From an uncultured Bacilli bacterium (GTDB lineage Bacteria; Bacillota_I; Bacilli_A; RF39; UBA660): DNA of 16,718 nucleotides. Under the pieces are notes generated by a model, which saw only the letters and a list, made by a program, of their open reading frames with translations, made no database searches and had not been told where the DNA came from. The DNA lies in assembly GCA_947625395.1 (NCBI GenBank), contig CANQOD010000008.1, forward strand, positions 1 through 16,718. The letters are read 5' to 3'. Below, in pieces: positions 13,857 to 16,718 of the stretch; position 1 is the first letter of the stretch; the number at the start of each line of letters is the position of its first letter. The position numbers were made by a program, and so were the translations under genes.

Positions 13857-15752
13857 TTATTTGTTTGGCGTTAACACTTGGCGGAAAGACATATGGACAT
13901 ATGATCTGTGCCCACGGCCTTGATGATAGTAGAAAATACCGGCACCTGTACTATTTGATTGGGCACCACTACGTACCAACCATGGTGCTATTTCACTTGC
14001 CATAACAGAAAAGTCATCATACCAATTTGTTACTTCATTTAAAGCGTGCCCTTTGCATGATTTTCCGTTACATGCTGTTTGAGGGTCTTCACTCGTATAA
14101 AGATCGTAATATTTGTCTGCAGGCCAGCTTCGGCCTTGAAAAGTCGTTCCATCTGTTAATGTTCCGGTGTATCCAGAGTTTACATCGTCTGTATTTCCAG
14201 ATCTTTTGTTTAAATTTCCCATTTCATATTCTGAAGATCCACCATTGAGATCATAAATGCCTGTGATGTTGCCGGTACTAGATGCTCCTCCTCCAGCATA
14301 ACCTTTGCCTCCTCCTTGATTCACCATCACATCATAGGTATTTCCACAAGAGGAAGCACTTTCTGCACTTGGCAAGCCACTAGAACAACCTGTTATATAA
14401 TTGGAATTATTATTCATATAGACTTCCTTATTCGTTCCACTATAAAGAAAATTCCCATATTTTCCATACTTACTTTGAGTTAAATATGAAATAAGCGCCC
14501 ATTCTGTGTTTTTCATTGCATGACTGTCATACGTACTTTGGTCAAATCCAAATACATTGCCAGATTCTATCATACGACGTGAAACTAAATCTAAGGTTGA
14601 TACGCGGATTACTCTCCAACTATACACATTGGGTTTGATAATCGCTTTGTTAGGTTCCTCAGTATCGCTTTGAGCTAAAGTTGTACTTGAGGCCCCAACT
14701 CCCGTTCCATTCCCACTACTATATCCGGTTTCAAACTTACCGACCCAGATTCCAGATAACTCTTCTTCTCCAAACGTGAAGCCGGGTGGAGTGTACCAAT
14801 TTGTGGCATATTTTCCTGTATATTGTGCTGAGCCATCTTCATCTTTCTCATCTTTTCGAATGAATTTCACATCGATTTCTCCAGGTAAAGCTTGACTCGG
14901 TTCGTCCTCTCTTCCTTCTTCTTTCTTCCCATAGTAATGTGTTCCATCTTCTGATTTGATGGTGTAACTGTATCGCGGTATCCACACCCACATCTGTAAG
15001 ATATCTGTCATTTTGACTCCGGTTCCTGAAGCTGCCTTTTGATATCCACCTCGACTCGTTGCAGTTACTGTTACTGCGTTCGCCCATTCTTGATTATTAT
15101 AGTTGTACCACTCACTTGTGACATCTGCTTTCTCCCATCGTTTATCAGTTGTGTCATATACCACCGGTATCATGTTATCCGCAAGTACCGGCACATTTGG
15201 ACGATTCACTTGCGTTGCATTGATGGCCACTTTTCCATAAAACTTCTTTCCTTGCGCTTCATTCCCAGCATTGATATCTAACCATATTTTAAGTTCATAG
15301 GAGATTCGATTTTTTTCTCCTCTCTTTAAATTACCACTGTCAATCACTCTATCTTCCGTTAAACTCTCCGTCTTATTCAAGTTCACTCTTTTTAATTCAT
15401 AGCGAATATCATTGACTGGAATATATTCGCATCCCTCGCATTCTGCTTGTTTTTCTTTGTTATCAATCAACAGCAAATCATAATCCACATCCACTAAACT
15501 ATTATTTTGAATATAAAATTGAAAACTGGTTCCTAATCTTCCTTCATTGTCTGTAATGGGAATTTTATTTTCTAAGATTAAATCTCCATTGGTTTCTACC
15601 AAAATAACATTCAAGTTATTTCCTTCAAGACTAACTTCCTTCTTTCCAATCACAGTAAGTCTTAACCAAGCATAGCTAATTCCTATAAATAAGACAACAA
15701 AAAGAACTAGAATTCCTAGTACTTTTTTATGTTCTTTTATCCATTCTTTCAT
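13857..15752 (-). CDS. Anchored surface protein with FGE/C-type-lectin-like domain and variable C-terminal loop (copy B)
   Basis: The 631-residue protein begins with a basic segment and a single hydrophobic helix (about 11-30). Its stalk (about 40-185) is beta-rich with phrases such as ITDNEGRLGTSFQFYIQNNS (66-85) and SYELKIWLDINAGN (151-164), like TasA/camelysin-type domains, and does not align with copy A. From NMIPVVYD (193) it shares the scaffold: QMWVWIPRYSYTIKSEDG (253-270), PPGFTFGEEELSGIWVGKFE (322-341) and NITGIYDLNGGSSEYEMG (495-512). The loop 597-621 is hypervariable and is followed by SFRQVLTP. Between scaffold blocks it is closer to copy C (ETGYSSGNGTGVG, DTEEPNKAIIKPNV) than to copy A, which points to a tandem duplication. 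Conserved cysteines GCSSG/SSCG and ACNGKSCKG suggest disulfides. It is likely a surface-displayed binding protein; the ligand is unknown. Confidence 0.75.
   Translation of the reverse strand: MKEWIKEHKKVLGILVLFVVLFIGISYAWLRLTVIGKKEVSLEGNNLNVILVETNGDLILENKIPITDNEGRLGTSFQFYIQNNSLVDVDYDLLLIDNKEKQAECEGCEYIPVNDIRYELKRVNLNKTESLTEDRVIDSGNLKRGEKNRISYELKIWLDINAGNEAQGKKFYGKVAINATQVNRPNVPVLADNMIPVVYDTTDKRWEKADVTSEWYNYNNQEWANAVTVTATSRGGYQKAASGTGVKMTDILQMWVWIPRYSYTIKSEDGTHYYGKKEEGREDEPSQALPGEIDVKFIRKDEKDEDGSAQYTGKYATNWYTPPGFTFGEEELSGIWVGKFETGYSSGNGTGVGASSTTLAQSDTEEPNKAIIKPNVYSWRVIRVSTLDLVSRRMIESGNVFGFDQSTYDSHAMKNTEWALISYLTQSKYGKYGNFLYSGTNKEVYMNNNSNYITGCSSGLPSAESASSCGNTYDVMVNQGGGKGYAGGGASSTGNITGIYDLNGGSSEYEMGNLNKRSGNTDDVNSGYTGTLTDGTTFQGRSWPADKYYDLYTSEDPQTACNGKSCKGHALNEVTNWYDDFSVMASEIAPWLVRSGAQSNSTGAGIFYYHQGRGHRSYVHMSFRQVLTPNK
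13890..13964 (-). other. Hypervariable loop region of copy B
   Basis: This encodes residues 597-621 between VRSG and SFRQVLTP. It is one codon shorter than the loops of copies A and C and shares almost no residues with them apart from scattered Gly and Phe. It is rich in Gly, Tyr, His, Ser and Arg. Confidence 0.6.
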
Positions 15753-15754
15753 CT

Positions 15755-15803
15755 ACGACACCTTCATTCTGATGTCATTATATCTTTAAAACTACCCCCC
15801 CCC
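15755..15803 (-). promoter_or_regulatory. Promoter cassette of copy B with G9 tract
   Basis: Nine G (15795-15803 on the minus strand) are followed by 12 bases and a perfect TATAAT (15777-15782). An imperfect inverted repeat ATGACA-N12-TGTCGT (15773-15778 and 15755-15760) overlaps the -10 box. From the G run to the ribosome-binding site the sequence nearly matches the cassette before copy A; the G-to-TATAAT spacing differs by one base (12 against 13). The cassette begins just 24 bases after the stop codon of copy C, with no terminator between. Confidence 0.65.
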
Positions 15804-15827
15804 AGTTTTATTCTGAATCCGCATGTT

Positions 15828-16718
15828 CTACATGGGTGTTAAAACTTGGCGAAACGAAATACTGAAACCCACACTACCACCCTCGCCATAGCTACCGAAT
15901 GCGAAAACACCGGCAAGTGCAGCATAGTTATGGTAGCCACCACGATCTGACCAAGGATACGTCATACTCACCATGGACGAGCTATCACTGTACCAGCCTG
16001 AATTTTCATTTAAAGCATATCCTTTACATGAATTGCCATTGCAAGCAGTTAATGGATCATTTGATGTATAAATATCATAATATTTGTCCGTAGGCCAATC
16101 ACGACCTCCTATGCTAGAACCATTTGTTATTTTTCCAGCATATCCTGAATTTAATTCATCTGTATATCCAGACATCTTATTGAATACGCCCATTGTATAT
16201 TCCCAAGCACCTCCATTGATATCATATATTCCAGTAATATTTCCTGTTGAACTAGCTCCTGCTCCCGCATATCCTTGACCACTTCCTCGGTCAGTCATCA
16301 CATCATAAGCATTTCCACAAGTTGCAGCACTCACAGCATTTGGTAAACCACTAGAACAGCCTGTCATATAAGCATTATAATTATTCATATAGACTTCTTT
16401 ATTTGTTCCAGAATATAATGAATTACCATATTTCCCGTATTTACTTTGAGTAAGATAAGATATCAGAACCCACTCACTATCTTTTGTCACATGACTATCA
16501 TAGGTACTTTGATCAAATCCAAACACATTGCCAGAACTTACCATTTTTCTGGAAACTAAGTCTAACGTTGATACACGAATCATTCTCCAACTATGTACAT
16601 TTGGCTTAATAATGGCTCGATTTGGTTCCTCTGTATCAGCGTGTGCTGAAGTATAAGTTGCAACTCCCACTCCGGTGCCATTTCCTGTACTATATCCTGT
16701 TTCAAATTTACCGACCCA
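15828..16718 (-). CDS. Surface protein with FGE/C-type-lectin-like domain (copy C), C-terminal 296 residues only
   Basis: The frame is open to the window edge (WVGKFETGYSTGNGTGVG), so the true start lies beyond 16718; the Met codon at 16668-16670 is internal. The visible part covers the second half of the shared scaffold: SWRMIRVSTLDLVS, YLTQSKYGKYGN, the GCSSG and TCG cysteines, NITGIYDINGGAWEYTMG and ACNGNSCKGYALNE. A hypervariable loop and SFRQVLTPM follow. NGGAWEYTMG is the closest of the three to the FGE-type 'NVWEW' turn. It ends with TAG and has no terminator before the copy B promoter, so transcription may read through into copy B. Whether it has its own G-tract promoter cannot be seen. 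Confidence 0.75.
   Translation of the reverse strand, partial: WVGKFETGYSTGNGTGVGVATYTSAHADTEEPNRAIIKPNVHSWRMIRVSTLDLVSRKMVSSGNVFGFDQSTYDSHVTKDSEWVLISYLTQSKYGKYGNSLYSGTNKEVYMNNYNAYMTGCSSGLPNAVSAATCGNAYDVMTDRGSGQGYAGAGASSTGNITGIYDINGGAWEYTMGVFNKMSGYTDELNSGYAGKITNGSSIGGRDWPTDKYYDIYTSNDPLTACNGNSCKGYALNENSGWYSDSSSMVSMTYPWSDRGGYHNYAALAGVFAFGSYGEGGSVGFSISFRQVLTPM
15858..15935 (-). other. Hypervariable loop region of copy C
   Basis: This encodes 26 residues between SDRGG and SFRQVLTP, with the core LAGVFAFGSYG. The pattern RGG-variable-AGVFxF-variable-SFR strongly recalls variable regions of retroelement-diversified lectin-fold proteins. Most variable codons (TAC, CAT, AAC, TAT, GGT, AGC, TTC) could arise from AAC/AAT template codons by adenine substitution, but without the template this is not proof. 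Confidence 0.6.

Noticed and set aside
16668..16670. Met codon near 16670 as the start of copy C
   Set aside because: The frame and the homology to copy B continue unbroken to the window edge. It is an internal residue of a gene cut by the window.

Overview
This is a low-GC window in which every supported gene lies on the minus strand, so transcription runs from high to low coordinates. TGA serves as a stop codon (end of spoIIGA at 5296-5298), which excludes the mycoplasma code. A SpoIIGA/pro-sigma-E pair with a perfect Spo0A box marks an endospore-forming Bacillota lineage. The base composition, the PPDK and the large FGE/C-type-lectin-like surface proteins would fit an uncultured gut Bacilli/Erysipelotrichales-type organism, but that placement is an inference.

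Layout in transcription order. (1) 16718-13857: two adjacent paralogous surface proteins, one cut by the window edge and one complete. (2) 13727-9082: an autoregulated operon encoding a TetR-family repressor and the two halves of an asymmetric heterodimeric ABC exporter. The three genes overlap by 8 bp at each junction. (3) 8993-8136: a metallo-beta-lactamase-fold hydrolase followed by a small membrane protein, ending in a terminator. (4) 8004-6172: a third copy of the surface-protein family. (5) 6081-4607: spoIIGA-sigE, translationally coupled and preceded by a Spo0A box. (6) 4552-3293: an unrecognised 419-aa protein. (7) 3204-574: pyruvate, phosphate dikinase. (8) 573-1: a gene-poor stretch with a 24-codon remnant of an AlbA_2/Schlafen-like protein, two strong sigma-A-type promoters, a terminator-like hairpin and the first seven codons of a gene that leaves the window.

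The most notable system is the three-member surface family. Each complete member has an N-terminal membrane anchor, a divergent beta-rich stalk and a conserved FGE-sulfatase/C-type-lectin-like scaffold, and all three members end in a 25-26 residue loop that is almost unrelated between copies, between a fixed 'PW..R.G' and a fixed 'SFRQVLTP'. This is the arrangement of variable proteins diversified by diversity-generating retroelements, although no reverse transcriptase or template repeat lies in the window. Both complete copies have a run of exactly nine G residues just upstream of a perfect TATAAT box, in a nearly identical promoter cassette. That suggests phase-variable expression layered on loop diversity. 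The third copy's promoter is outside the window.
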